Part shown: positions 1 to 8,396 of the stretch, piece after piece
Layout of the letters: every line of letters starts with the position of its first letter
Numbering within the stretch: position 1 is the stretch's first letter
Source of the DNA: Sphingobium sp. Z007
Lineage (GTDB): Bacteria > Pseudomonadota > Alphaproteobacteria > Sphingomonadales > Sphingomonadaceae
DNA length: 64,000 nucleotides
Assembly: GCF_900013425.1 (NCBI RefSeq)
Contig: NZ_FBXK01000001.1
Location: 1,052,501-1,116,500 of the forward strand
Direction: 5' to 3'
Notes under the pieces: model-generated
What the model was told of the DNA's origin: nothing
The model's input: only the letters and a program-made list of their open reading frames with translations
Database searches by the model: none
Translations under genes and position numbers: made by a program

Positions 1-29
1 CCGACCCAATATGGGAGGGATGGACGAGC

Positions 30-2000
30 ATGGTTTCGCGCAATCATTTAAGACGCATGGCGTGCCTGCTTTTCGGCAGCGTGGCGCTCTTCCCAATGTC
101 CGCATGGGCGGCGCCCCAATTCGATCCGATGTTCAGCGACCATGCGGTGATCCAGCGCGATCATCCCGTCACGGTGACCGGTCGTAGCGCGCCGAAGGAG
201 ATGATTGCGGTAACATTCGGTGCTGAAACTCGCCAGGTGCGGGCCGGCAAGGACGGTCGGTTTGAAGCGCGTTTTGCACCAACCGGCACGACGGGACCGG
301 TGAAACTCGAGGCGCGTGCCGCATCGGGGAGCGTCGCTCCACAGGACGTCGCAGTGGGAGACGTGTTCCTGTGTTCCGGCCAGTCGAACATAGAACTGGA
401 AGTCCGCAATGCGCAGGACGCGGTGAACCAGATTCGTCAGTCCGCCGACGATCAACTGCGCCTGATGCTGGTGCCGCGTGTCGTGGCGGACGACCCGTTG
501 CGCGATTTTCCGCAGCCGGTGTCCTGGCGACCGGCCGGGCCGGACACCGTCGCCGATTTTTCCGCCGCCTGCTTCTACATGGCGCGCGAACTCCGCAAAA
601 CGGCCAAGGTGCCGATCGGTGCGATCGCCAGCAGTTGGGGCGGATCGCGGATCAGTCCATGGATGGGGGCGCGGGCGCAGGCGGCTGTCGGGCAGGGCGC
701 GCTGTCGGCGCTGGTGTCGCTACATGGGCGCGATCCCTTCGCGGCGGAGCGGGCGGCCAGCGCGCAGTGGGAACAATGGTGGCGCAAGGCGACGGGCGAC
801 GTGGCCGGCCAGGAGCCATGGCAGCCAGACAGCAGCATTGCCTGGACCGAAGCGCCGCGTATCGGCCCCTGGGAGCAATGGGGCGTCCCCGCGCTCGCCG
901 ATTTTAACGGCATGGTCTGGTATCGGCGAGAGATTGATGTGACGGCGGCGCAGGCCAAGGCGAGCGGCACGCTGTCACTGGGGCTGCTGGACGATGTCGG
1001 CCGGGTATGGATCAATGGCAAGCCCGTGGGCATGAGCGCGCGCAGCTGGCAGCCGAGCCGTTTCGACGTGCCGCCCGGCGCGTTGCAGCCTGGACGCAAT
1101 GTGATCATTGTCAATGTGCTGGACAATTACGCCAATGGCGGCCTGTCCGGTCCGGCGGACGTTATGAAACTGTCGTTGGGGTCGGCGGGGGACATATCGC
1201 TGGGCGACGGGTGGCGCTATGCGGTAGCGACCCAGTCGCCGCCGGGCGCGCCGCGCGTGCCATGGGGCGACACGACCGGCACCGGGACGCTTTATAACGG
1301 GATGATCGCACCATTGGGAGCGATCGGGCTGAAAGGCGTGGCCTGGTATCAGGGCGAGTCCGACGTCGACCTACCCGGCTATGCCGACAGGATGAAGGCG
1401 ATGATGGCCGATTGGCGGCGGCAGTTCGGGTCGCCTGACCTGGCCTTCGTGGCGGTGCAGCTGGCGGGCTATGGCGATCCTGTGACCAAGCCGACCGACA
1501 GCGGCTGGGCGGCGATGCGGCAGGTGCAATATCAGGCCATGGCGCAGGACAGTCATGGCGGCCTGGCGACCGCGATCGACTTGGGCGATCCGTTCGATAT
1601 CCATCCGGGCGAAAAGCAGGAAGTCGGTCGTCGGCTGGCGCGGGCGATGCGCGCGGTCGCCTATGGCGAGGCGGTGTCGCGCACCGGGCCGCAGGCGGCG
1701 CGGGCGACGGCGACGGCGACGGCCAATGGCGGCGCAACGGTGGATTTCACCGGGTTGACCGGCGGGCTGCATACGCGCAGCGCGGCGCAGGCAATCGGCT
1801 TTGAACTGTGCGGGGCGGCGGCAGGCAGTTGTCGATTCGTGGGCGGCACGATCGAGAACGGGCGGGTCATCCTGGCCGGCGATGGGCAGCCGGCGACGCG
1901 GGTGCGCTACGCCTGGGCCGGATCGCCGGTGATGAACCTGTATGACGAAGCGCCTTTACCGGTTGGTTCGTTCGAATTGCCGATCGCGCCGATGCGCTGA
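30..2000 (+). CDS. Exported sialate O-acetylesterase (SASA family) carbohydrate esterase
   Basis: 656 aa with an N-terminal signal peptide (hydrophobic run, then Ala-rich cleavage site near residue 28). The SGNH-type nucleophile motif GQSN is at residues 117-120 (Ser119). A GVAWYQGESD block lies near residue 440 and a C-terminal DPFDIHPGEKQEVG block carries the catalytic Asp/His pair. The family removes O-acetyl groups from sugars; beside four GH43 enzymes the likely substrate is acetylated xylan or its oligosaccharides rather than sialic acid (inference). The start is supported by a GGGAGGGA ribosome-binding site about 10 bases upstream. The middle (about 230-400) looks like an inserted jelly-roll region seen in many family members. 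It lies at the window edge, so upstream partners are unknown. Confidence 0.85.
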   Translation: MVSRNHLRRMACLLFGSVALFPMSAWAAPQFDPMFSDHAVIQRDHPVTVTGRSAPKEMIAVTFGAETRQVRAGKDGRFEARFAPTGTTGPVKLEARAASGSVAPQDVAVGDVFLCSGQSNIELEVRNAQDAVNQIRQSADDQLRLMLVPRVVADDPLRDFPQPVSWRPAGPDTVADFSAACFYMARELRKTAKVPIGAIASSWGGSRISPWMGARAQAAVGQGALSALVSLHGRDPFAAERAASAQWEQWWRKATGDVAGQEPWQPDSSIAWTEAPRIGPWEQWGVPALADFNGMVWYRREIDVTAAQAKASGTLSLGLLDDVGRVWINGKPVGMSARSWQPSRFDVPPGALQPGRNVIIVNVLDNYANGGLSGPADVMKLSLGSAGDISLGDGWRYAVATQSPPGAPRVPWGDTTGTGTLYNGMIAPLGAIGLKGVAWYQGESDVDLPGYADRMKAMMADWRRQFGSPDLAFVAVQLAGYGDPVTKPTDSGWAAMRQVQYQAMAQDSHGGLATAIDLGDPFDIHPGEKQEVGRRLARAMRAVAYGEAVSRTGPQAARATATATANGGATVDFTGLTGGLHTRSAAQAIGFELCGAAAGSCRFVGGTIENGRVILAGDGQPATRVRYAWAGSPVMNLYDEAPLPVGSFELPIAPMR

Positions 2001-2022
2001 AACATGGGCCGTAGTGGCCGGG

Positions 2023-2038
2023 TCGCGGCACGCCGCGA
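2023..2038. terminator. Weak stem-loop after the acetylesterase gene
   Basis: TCGCGG and CCGCGA pair around a four-base loop just downstream of the acetylesterase stop. No U-tract follows, so it is at best a weak or factor-assisted terminator. Confidence 0.25.
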
Positions 2039-2056
2039 TTAACGCGGGCATAGCTA

Positions 2057-2070
2057 TGATAGCGCTATCA
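2057..2070. promoter_or_regulatory. LacI-type operator palindrome upstream of the antiporter
   Basis: TGATAGCGCTATCA is a perfect 14-bp palindrome 23 bp before the antiporter start codon. The same core, TAGCGCTA, recurs upstream of the GH43 operon (11702-11715) and the xylan-locus TonB receptor (18720-18731). It has the even-length, central-CG form typical of LacI-family operators. The likely ligand is the regulator encoded at 14647. Confidence 0.6.
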
Positions 2071-2092
2071 CAATAAATGGGGGAGGGCAGAG

Positions 2093-3433
2093 ATGGACGG
2101 CGCTAATTTATCCGTACTGACCGACATATTGGAGCCGCATGGCCCGGCCGTCGCCGCAAAAATGGCCAGCTATACGCCGGGGGACCATAGCGTTCATTTT
2201 TTCCTGCAACTCATGCTGATCATCGCTGCCTGTCGGGCGGTGGGCTGGTTGGGCCGGAGATGTCTGGCGCAACCGCAGGTGGTGGGCGAAATGATCGCCG
2301 GTGTGATCTTGGGACCGTCGCTGTTCGGGATGGTCGCCCCCGATCTGCACGCCATGATCTTTCCCAAGGAAACGAGCAACGTCCTTTACGCCGGGTCGCA
2401 ATTGGGCGTGGCGCTTTATATGTTCCTTGTGGGGCTGACTTTGCGGCTCGATCATTTTCGGTCGAAGGCCCGTAATGCAGCCATGGTGTCGGCCGCAGGA
2501 TTGCTGGCGCCGTTCCTGCTAGCGGTATTGATAACGCCCTATCTTTTGCAGGTGCCGGGTCTGTTCGCCGATGGATTGGGGCGGGGGCAAGCCACTTTGT
2601 TCCTGGGCGCATGTATCGCGCTGACCGCTTTTCCCATGCTGGCGCGGATCATCAATGAGCGCGGTCTGGCGGATAGTCCGCTCGGCACGCTGTCATTGAC
2701 GGCGGGGGCGTTCGACGATGCGGCTTCCTGGTGCGTTCTGGCTGTGGTGCTGGCCCTGTCGGCGGGCGACAGCGCGATCGCTATCGTCGCGATCACCGGC
2801 GCACTTTTGTACGCCACATTTCTTATGCTGTTCGGCCGAAGATTATTGGCGCCGCTGGGCCGCGCGGTCGAGGCGCGGGGCGAAATGAGCGCCACGATAT
2901 TGGCTATAACATTGTCCTTATTCTGCCTGTCCGCCTTCATCATGGACGCGATCGGCATTCACGGGATATTCGGCGGGTTCATTCTGGGCGTGTTCATGCC
3001 ACGCGGCCTCTTCGTACAAGAGTTGAAGGCCAAGGTCGAACCGATCGCCGTCGTTCTTCTGTTGCCGATGTTCTTCACTTATTCCGGGCTCAACACGCGG
3101 TTGGACGTCATGAGTTCCGTTCCCTATCTTTTGATTGCGTTAGGCATCTTGTTGGTATCCATCCTTGCCAAGTTCGGCGCCTGCTATCTGGCGGCGCGCT
3201 TGTCGGGGGAAGACAATCATACTGCCTTGGGCATAGGCGCATTGATGAATTCCCGCGGCCTGATGGAATTGATCATCGTCAATATCGGCATTCAAAAGGG
3301 GATCATTCAGCCAGCACTGTTTTCGATGCTGGTGCTGATGGCCATCGTGACCACCATGATGGCGGGGCCCCTGTTCGAGCTGTTTTACGGCCGGCGCGCG
3401 CGGGCTATGGGGCAGTTGGCGCCCCATAGTTGA
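2093..3433 (+). CDS. CPA2-family cation:proton antiporter
   Basis: 446 aa, very hydrophobic, with about 12 predicted membrane segments and the Na+/H+ exchanger fold. GEMIAGVILGPSLFG (residues about 65-80) is the usual early motif. TAFPMLARIINERGL followed by AFDDAASW carries the Asp-Asp pair expected to bind the ion. A late MNSRGLMELIIVNIG segment is the conserved Arg/Glu helix. There is no C-terminal RCK/TrkA-N domain, so this is the short form. An AGGGCAGAG-type ribosome-binding site precedes the ATG. The palindromic operator directly upstream suggests co-regulation with the hemicellulose genes. Ion specificity cannot be read from the sequence. Confidence 0.85.
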   Translation: MDGANLSVLTDILEPHGPAVAAKMASYTPGDHSVHFFLQLMLIIAACRAVGWLGRRCLAQPQVVGEMIAGVILGPSLFGMVAPDLHAMIFPKETSNVLYAGSQLGVALYMFLVGLTLRLDHFRSKARNAAMVSAAGLLAPFLLAVLITPYLLQVPGLFADGLGRGQATLFLGACIALTAFPMLARIINERGLADSPLGTLSLTAGAFDDAASWCVLAVVLALSAGDSAIAIVAITGALLYATFLMLFGRRLLAPLGRAVEARGEMSATILAITLSLFCLSAFIMDAIGIHGIFGGFILGVFMPRGLFVQELKAKVEPIAVVLLLPMFFTYSGLNTRLDVMSSVPYLLIALGILLVSILAKFGACYLAARLSGEDNHTALGIGALMNSRGLMELIIVNIGIQKGIIQPALFSMLVLMAIVTTMMAGPLFELFYGRRARAMGQLAPHS

Positions 3434-3464
3434 CCGGCATCGTGCCAAAATCGCGGGTGCATCG

Positions 3465-4134
3465 TCAGCGCGCTTCCATGCTTCGCACGCCATAGACGGT
3501 GCTCTTGCCCTTGAGGCCGGTGAGCGTCACAATGGACTGAGCGGCCTGTGTCGGCGCGAGCGGATAGTCGATGTGCAGCCATTCATTCCGCTTGCGCGTT
3601 TCGCGCCGCTCGACAGCGACTTCCTGGCCGTCGACGACGATCCGCATTGCACGGCCGGTGTCGTTGCCCCAATAGGTGATCTGAAGGATGGCCGGGCCGG
3701 GGCGACGCTGGATCGTGAAACGGGCCTGTGCGCCTTCCGGCAGGGAGCGGTTCTTCTTGCCGTAGAATTCGGCGCTCTGCCCGCCGGTGGCGGTAAAGCC
3801 ATGATCCCGTTCGGGCTGCATCTCGCCGATATGGAAAATGTCGATCGTGCGACGCGCCAGATCGACGCGAGCCGCGTCCGCCGCAAGATAGGCGGTGCGT
3901 TCGCTTTGCCAGCTTTGTGGCGTGAAGGTGCGGAAATAGACGGCGGTGCGGCGGTCGTAGAGGGGGTAGAAGGGGACCAGATCGTGCTGCTGGCCCAGCA
4001 CATCGGTTGCGCGATAATGATGCGGATGCGCGCTGTTGGCCAGGTGCGGTCGCGGCGCGTAGCAGCGTGGGCGAAAGCGAGAAAAGCAGACTGGCCGATG
4101 CCAGCAAAGTCCGGCGGGTAAGGGGATGACGCAT
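3465..4134 (-). pseudogene. GH127 (beta-L-arabinofuranosidase-like) remnant: signal peptide plus C-terminal domain only
   Basis: A start at 4134 encodes a good signal peptide (residues 1-28), but the rest of that frame is nonsense-like. In the +1 frame, from about 4035 to 3465, a clean domain reads VPFYPLYDRRTAVYF and then YWGNDTGR...VDGQ. These match the last domains of GH127 enzymes (the 127C region and DUF6805). The roughly 500-residue catalytic part is missing and the two pieces are out of frame. It is best read as an internal deletion with frameshift. It sits 15 bp after the GH27 gene as the last member of that operon. An alternative is a short expressed domain protein starting at the GTG at 4001. 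Confidence 0.6.
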
Positions 4135-4149
4135 GCTATTTTTCTCCGG

Positions 4150-6060
4150 TCAGCGGCGCAGGGCCGCGTCGCCCCATGTCACTGGGACGGCATTGTCCGT
4201 GACGCCATCGGCACGGGCCACAAGTTCGAGGATCGCGACGCCCTTGACGTCTGCTTCCAGCGGATGGGCTGGTGCCCCGCGACGCAGCGGCGGCGTACTG
4301 GCGAGCGCCTTGCCGTCGCCATAGAGGAAGAAGCGGACCGGCTGATCTCCATCCAGAGCGCTGTCGTCCACGCCGACCGATGCGGTGAAGCGGGCAAAGC
4401 CCTTGTTCCGCACCTCCAGTCGGGAGTTGGCGAGGATGCCGACGCCCGAAGCGAAAGTGCGGCCGGCAACGACAAGCGCCTGATTATAGGGTGTCGCGTC
4501 GGCCATCGCGCCGCCCCATCCGGCGTACATGGGGCGCTCGCCGATGCCGCGCGTGCCGCGCCAGCCTGGTATCGAGCGATAGATGGTGGGATCGGGTTCG
4601 GGCTGCACCACCCCGTCGACTGCCGGGTTTACGACGCCGGGCTGTTCCGACAGATAGAGGCCGTCGGTCAATAAGCGGTCGCCCTTTGCGCGGAACACCA
4701 GAGTCTGGCGCGGTTCGACACGCAGCTTTACTTCTTTGGTGAAATTGCTTTTTCCGCCCGTCCACAGATCAGACAGGGCGACGGGGCGGTCGGCGCGAAA
4801 CTTCAGATGATCGGCGGTAAGCATGGCGTCCACCGCAGACAATCCCCGGTTGAACAGCGCGACAGCCTTGTCGCCGTTCGCCAGCGTCTTGACCAGAATC
4901 TGGAAACCATCGCTGTCGAACGCGACTGTGGCCTGATTGCCGGCAGCATCCTGGTTGAGCGCGATCAGTTCCGCATTGCCGAAAATATCGAGCAGCGGTT
5001 GGGGCGTGGTCCGCAGGTCCGAGCCGATCAAAAGCGGCGCGTTCATCATTGCCCAGAGCGCGAAATGCGACTTCGCCTCGGTCAGATGGTTCGCATCGAA
5101 ATCCCCCTTGCCGATGAACAGCATGTCGGGATCGTTCCAGCTGCCCGGATGCGCATAGAGCGCACGGCGCACGGCGCTGTCATAATTGGTGAGCATCCGG
5201 CCCCAGTCTGGGGATATGTCGTCGCTGGTGCGCGATATGCTGCCGACATCCTTGCCCCAGGATCGGACATTGGCGCTGCCCCAGATGCAGAGCGAGAGCA
5301 TATAGTCGCCGTCGGGATTATATTTCGCGAGCGACTGGTTGATGTCGGCAAAGAGCGATTTGACGGCCGGGATGTCCGATCGGGTGATGCTGTGCTGGTC
5401 GATGAGCGGGGGAAGGGCGCGGAACTGACCGTTGCGGACGCGCTCTGAATCGGCCGCGAACGCGCGGATGCCGCAGCCGTCCACCTTAATGGCGTCGAAG
5501 CCCCAGTCTGCAAAAAAGAGGCGGATGTCCTGGTCGCTATGGCCATATAGTCCGACTTCCCGCTCCGCCACCGAGCCTTCGGGCAGTTGCGCCGGTCCAT
5601 CCGAATAAGCCTGCGAGCAGCTGTTGCGGCCAAGGTCGGAATAGATGCCCGCCTTGAAACCCATGGCATGGAGCTTTTCGGTCAGGGGACGAAAGGAGGG
5701 ATCGCCCTTCCCGGCGTGGGCGGAGGGAAAGTTGTCGGCGCGGATGATGAGTTTATGGTCGCTGGTGCGGCGTTTCAGCCACCAGCCATCGTCGATATTG
5801 ATGAAGCGATAGCCCTTCTTCGCAAGGCCGGTGTCGAGGATGCGCTTGGCCGAACCGAGCAGTTTTTCCTCGTCGATTTCGGTGAAAAAGGCGTTCCAGC
5901 TGTTCCAGCCCATCGGCGGCAGCTGGGCGCTGCCGACCTGATAAGCGCTCCAACGACCGGTGGGGGCCAGCGGATCGGCGGCGGAGCTAGTGGTTTGCGC
6001 CCAGAGGCTGGTGCTGGCGCACAGTGCGATCACAGGCAGGATGCAACGGCAGAGGGTCAT
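4150..6060 (-). CDS. GH27 alpha-galactosidase / beta-L-arabinopyranosidase with C-terminal NPCBM domain
   Basis: 636 aa, exported (signal peptide about 1-21). The GH27 core begins with PPMGWNSWNAFF (residues 48-59). The nucleophile Asp194 sits in IKVDGCG, the acid/base is near Asp281 in SRTSDDI, and WNDPDML is at 308-314. After a beta-sandwich, residues about 500-630 match an NPCBM/galactose-binding-like module. GH27 enzymes remove terminal alpha-D-galactose or beta-L-arabinopyranose. In this locus they would trim side chains of a substituted xylan or arabinogalactan (inference). The start overlaps the upstream GH95 stop as ATGA. Confidence 0.9.
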   Translation of the reverse strand: MTLCRCILPVIALCASTSLWAQTTSSAADPLAPTGRWSAYQVGSAQLPPMGWNSWNAFFTEIDEEKLLGSAKRILDTGLAKKGYRFINIDDGWWLKRRTSDHKLIIRADNFPSAHAGKGDPSFRPLTEKLHAMGFKAGIYSDLGRNSCSQAYSDGPAQLPEGSVAEREVGLYGHSDQDIRLFFADWGFDAIKVDGCGIRAFAADSERVRNGQFRALPPLIDQHSITRSDIPAVKSLFADINQSLAKYNPDGDYMLSLCIWGSANVRSWGKDVGSISRTSDDISPDWGRMLTNYDSAVRRALYAHPGSWNDPDMLFIGKGDFDANHLTEAKSHFALWAMMNAPLLIGSDLRTTPQPLLDIFGNAELIALNQDAAGNQATVAFDSDGFQILVKTLANGDKAVALFNRGLSAVDAMLTADHLKFRADRPVALSDLWTGGKSNFTKEVKLRVEPRQTLVFRAKGDRLLTDGLYLSEQPGVVNPAVDGVVQPEPDPTIYRSIPGWRGTRGIGERPMYAGWGGAMADATPYNQALVVAGRTFASGVGILANSRLEVRNKGFARFTASVGVDDSALDGDQPVRFFLYGDGKALASTPPLRRGAPAHPLEADVKGVAILELVARADGVTDNAVPVTWGDAALRR

Positions 6061-8396
6061 GCGAAGTCCTTGCGAGTCAGGGATACCGGCCTATCGGCTT
6101 TGAATGTCAGGGTCCGGTGTTTGCCAGCCAGGCGGATGGTGCGGGGGCCGGACAATTCGGGGCGCAGGATAGCGCGATCGAGGTGGCCGTCCTGCCAGTA
6201 AAGGTCGACGCTACAGCGACCGCGCGCGCGCAGGCCGGTAATCCTGCCGGTCGGCCAAGCTTTCGGCAGCGCGGGCAGCAGGTCGATGACGTCGCCATGG
6301 CTGTCCAGCAGCATGGCGACGATCCCCGCCGCACCACCGAAATTGCCGTCGATCTGGAACGGGGGATGAGCGTCGAACATATTGGGGTAGGTGCGTTCCG
6401 GGCCGAGCAGGAAGCGCAGGATGTCATACGCATGGTCGCCTTCGCGCAGGCGCGCCCACAGGTTGATGCGCCAGGCGGTCGCCCAACCGGTCGCCCGGTC
6501 GCCGCGTATCTCCAACGTGCGGCGCGCGGCGGCGGCCAGATCGGGCGTGCCGTCTGGCGTAATCTGGCGCGACGGGTACAGACCGTAGAGGTGGGAGACA
6601 TGGCGGTGGTTCTGTTCGGGCGCGTCGGCGTCCCAATCCTGCTGCCATTCCTGAAGCTGACCCTGGCGCCCGATTTTATAGGGCGCGAGCTTGTCGCGCG
6701 CGGTGTGCATCTCAGCGACAAGCGCGGCGTCGGTGCCCAGGATGGTTGCGGCCTCGATCGTCTGCGTGAAGAGATCGCGCAAAATCCCCATGTCCATCGT
6801 CGGCCCCGCGCACAGCGTGCCGCCATGGCCGTGCGGATTTTCAGGGCTCATGGAGGGATTTGTGACGATGAAGCCGGTGGTCGGATCGCGCTGGAGCGTG
6901 TCGATGAAGAAGCGCGCAGCTCCCGCCATCAAGGGGTAGATGGACGCCAGATAGGTGGGATCGCGACCATAGTCATAATGGTCCCATAAATGGGTGCAAA
7001 GCCAAGCGCCGCCGGTGGGCCAAAGGCCGAATTCCGCGCCGTCGATCGGTGCGGTGGCGCGCCACAGGTCGGTGTTATGATGCGCGACCCAGCCGCGTGC
7101 GCCATACATGGTGCGGGCGGTGCGTTCGCCCGTGATGGCGAGGTCGCGCACCATCTCCACCAGCGGGGCGACACATTCGCCAAGCGCCGTCGGTTCGTCC
7201 GGCCAATAATTCATCTGGGTGTTGATGTTGATCGTATATTTGGAACCCCAGGGGGGCGACAGGCTGTCGTTCCAGAGGCCCTGTAAATTGGCGGGCTGGC
7301 CACCCGGACGGGACGCGCAGATCAGCAGATAGCGCGCATAATCGAAATAGAGGGCAGAGAGCGCGGGATCGTCGCTGGTCTGGGAAGCGGCGATGCGTTG
7401 GTCGGTGGGCAATTGCGCGGCGGGCGTGGCACCCAGGTCGAGGGCGACGCGGCGGAACAGGCGCTGATGCGCGGCGGCGGTATCGGCGGCGATCTGGGCG
7501 AAGGATCGGCCCTTGACCCTGGCCAGCCTGGCGGCCGTGGCGGCGAGCGGGTCGCCGCTGACGTCATCGAAGCGCTTGTAGCTGGTCGCCATGGCGAGGA
7601 GCAGGGTGACGGATGTTGCGCCACGGATGCTGAGGTGGCCGTCGGCGCTGTGCGTTACGCGTCCGCCTTCAATCTGCGTCGTCAGGCGCGCGGCGAAGCG
7701 GAGGTTGCCTTCTATCCCCTTCGATGCGCCGTTCCGGCCAGTGAGCAGCAATCCGGCGGGGCCGTCCGCCATGACCCGAATGTCTCGCTGAGTTGAGCGC
7801 AAGGCGATGTCGACGTTGAGTTTGCCAGCCTTGCTGGCGGTCAGATGGACCGCGATGATCTGATCGGCCGGGGAGGCGACGACCTGACGGACATGGGTGA
7901 CGCCGTTCGCGTCGAACCGGGTGGTCGCGATCGCTTTGTCGAGATCAAGATCGCGGCGATAGGCGATGGCGTCGCCCAGGCCGGGAAAGTCCAGGATCAG
8001 GTCGCCCAGCGTCTGATAAGGCATTTGCGCCAGCGGCTTGGCCATCAATGTCTGGTTGGCCAGCGTCTCGGCCTCCGCGATTTTGCCTGCGAAGATCAGG
8101 TCGCGCACTTTGGGCAGCGTCGCCTTCGCCTGAGGGTTCACAGGATCATATGGCTGGCCCGCCCAGAGCGTGCTTTCGTTGAGTTGCAGCCTTTCCTGGC
8201 CAATGCCGCCGAACAGCATCGCGCCCAAACGCCCATTGCCGATAGGCAGCGCTTGGGTCCATTCCGTTGCAGGCTGACGATACCATAGGGTTGTCGGGGC
8301 CGGGGTGTCGGCTGCTGCACCCCTGGGTCGCGCTGCCGCGATCGCGGCGGTGCCGGCCGCCATCGCGGCCATGGTTTCGCGGCGGCTGAAGGTCAT
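6057..8396 (-). CDS. GH95 alpha-L-fucosidase / alpha-L-galactosidase
   Basis: 779 aa from the ATG at 8396. That start is chosen because it overlaps the upstream stop as ATGA and begins a twin-arginine-like leader, TFSRRETMAAMAAG. Family landmarks are LWYRQPATEWTQALPIGNGRLGAMLFGG at the N-terminal sandwich, RLQLNESTLWAG, the NINTQMNYWPDEP segment of the (alpha/alpha)6 barrel with its catalytic Asn region, and FQIDGNFGGAAGI near the end. GH95 enzymes are inverting and cut terminal alpha-L-fucose or alpha-L-galactose. Pairing with GH27 and GH43 makes removal of L-galactose from complex glucuronoarabinoxylan side chains a reasonable hypothesis. A longer in-frame start at 8558 would lie within the upstream gene and is less likely. 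Confidence 0.9.
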   Translation of the reverse strand: MTFSRRETMAAMAAGTAAIAAARPRGAAADTPAPTTLWYRQPATEWTQALPIGNGRLGAMLFGGIGQERLQLNESTLWAGQPYDPVNPQAKATLPKVRDLIFAGKIAEAETLANQTLMAKPLAQMPYQTLGDLILDFPGLGDAIAYRRDLDLDKAIATTRFDANGVTHVRQVVASPADQIIAVHLTASKAGKLNVDIALRSTQRDIRVMADGPAGLLLTGRNGASKGIEGNLRFAARLTTQIEGGRVTHSADGHLSIRGATSVTLLLAMATSYKRFDDVSGDPLAATAARLARVKGRSFAQIAADTAAAHQRLFRRVALDLGATPAAQLPTDQRIAASQTSDDPALSALYFDYARYLLICASRPGGQPANLQGLWNDSLSPPWGSKYTININTQMNYWPDEPTALGECVAPLVEMVRDLAITGERTARTMYGARGWVAHHNTDLWRATAPIDGAEFGLWPTGGAWLCTHLWDHYDYGRDPTYLASIYPLMAGAARFFIDTLQRDPTTGFIVTNPSMSPENPHGHGGTLCAGPTMDMGILRDLFTQTIEAATILGTDAALVAEMHTARDKLAPYKIGRQGQLQEWQQDWDADAPEQNHRHVSHLYGLYPSRQITPDGTPDLAAAARRTLEIRGDRATGWATAWRINLWARLREGDHAYDILRFLLGPERTYPNMFDAHPPFQIDGNFGGAAGIVAMLLDSHGDVIDLLPALPKAWPTGRITGLRARGRCSVDLYWQDGHLDRAILRPELSGPRTIRLAGKHRTLTFKADRPVSLTRKDFA

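Noticed and set aside
575..1126. Long antisense open frames across the acetylesterase gene
   Set aside because: These are GC-rich shadow frames with no conserved motifs, opposite a clear coding gene.
6024..6989. 321-codon plus-strand open frame opposite GH95
   Set aside because: Composition is Arg/Gly/Ala-rich with no recognisable domain; GH95 on the other strand explains the sequence.
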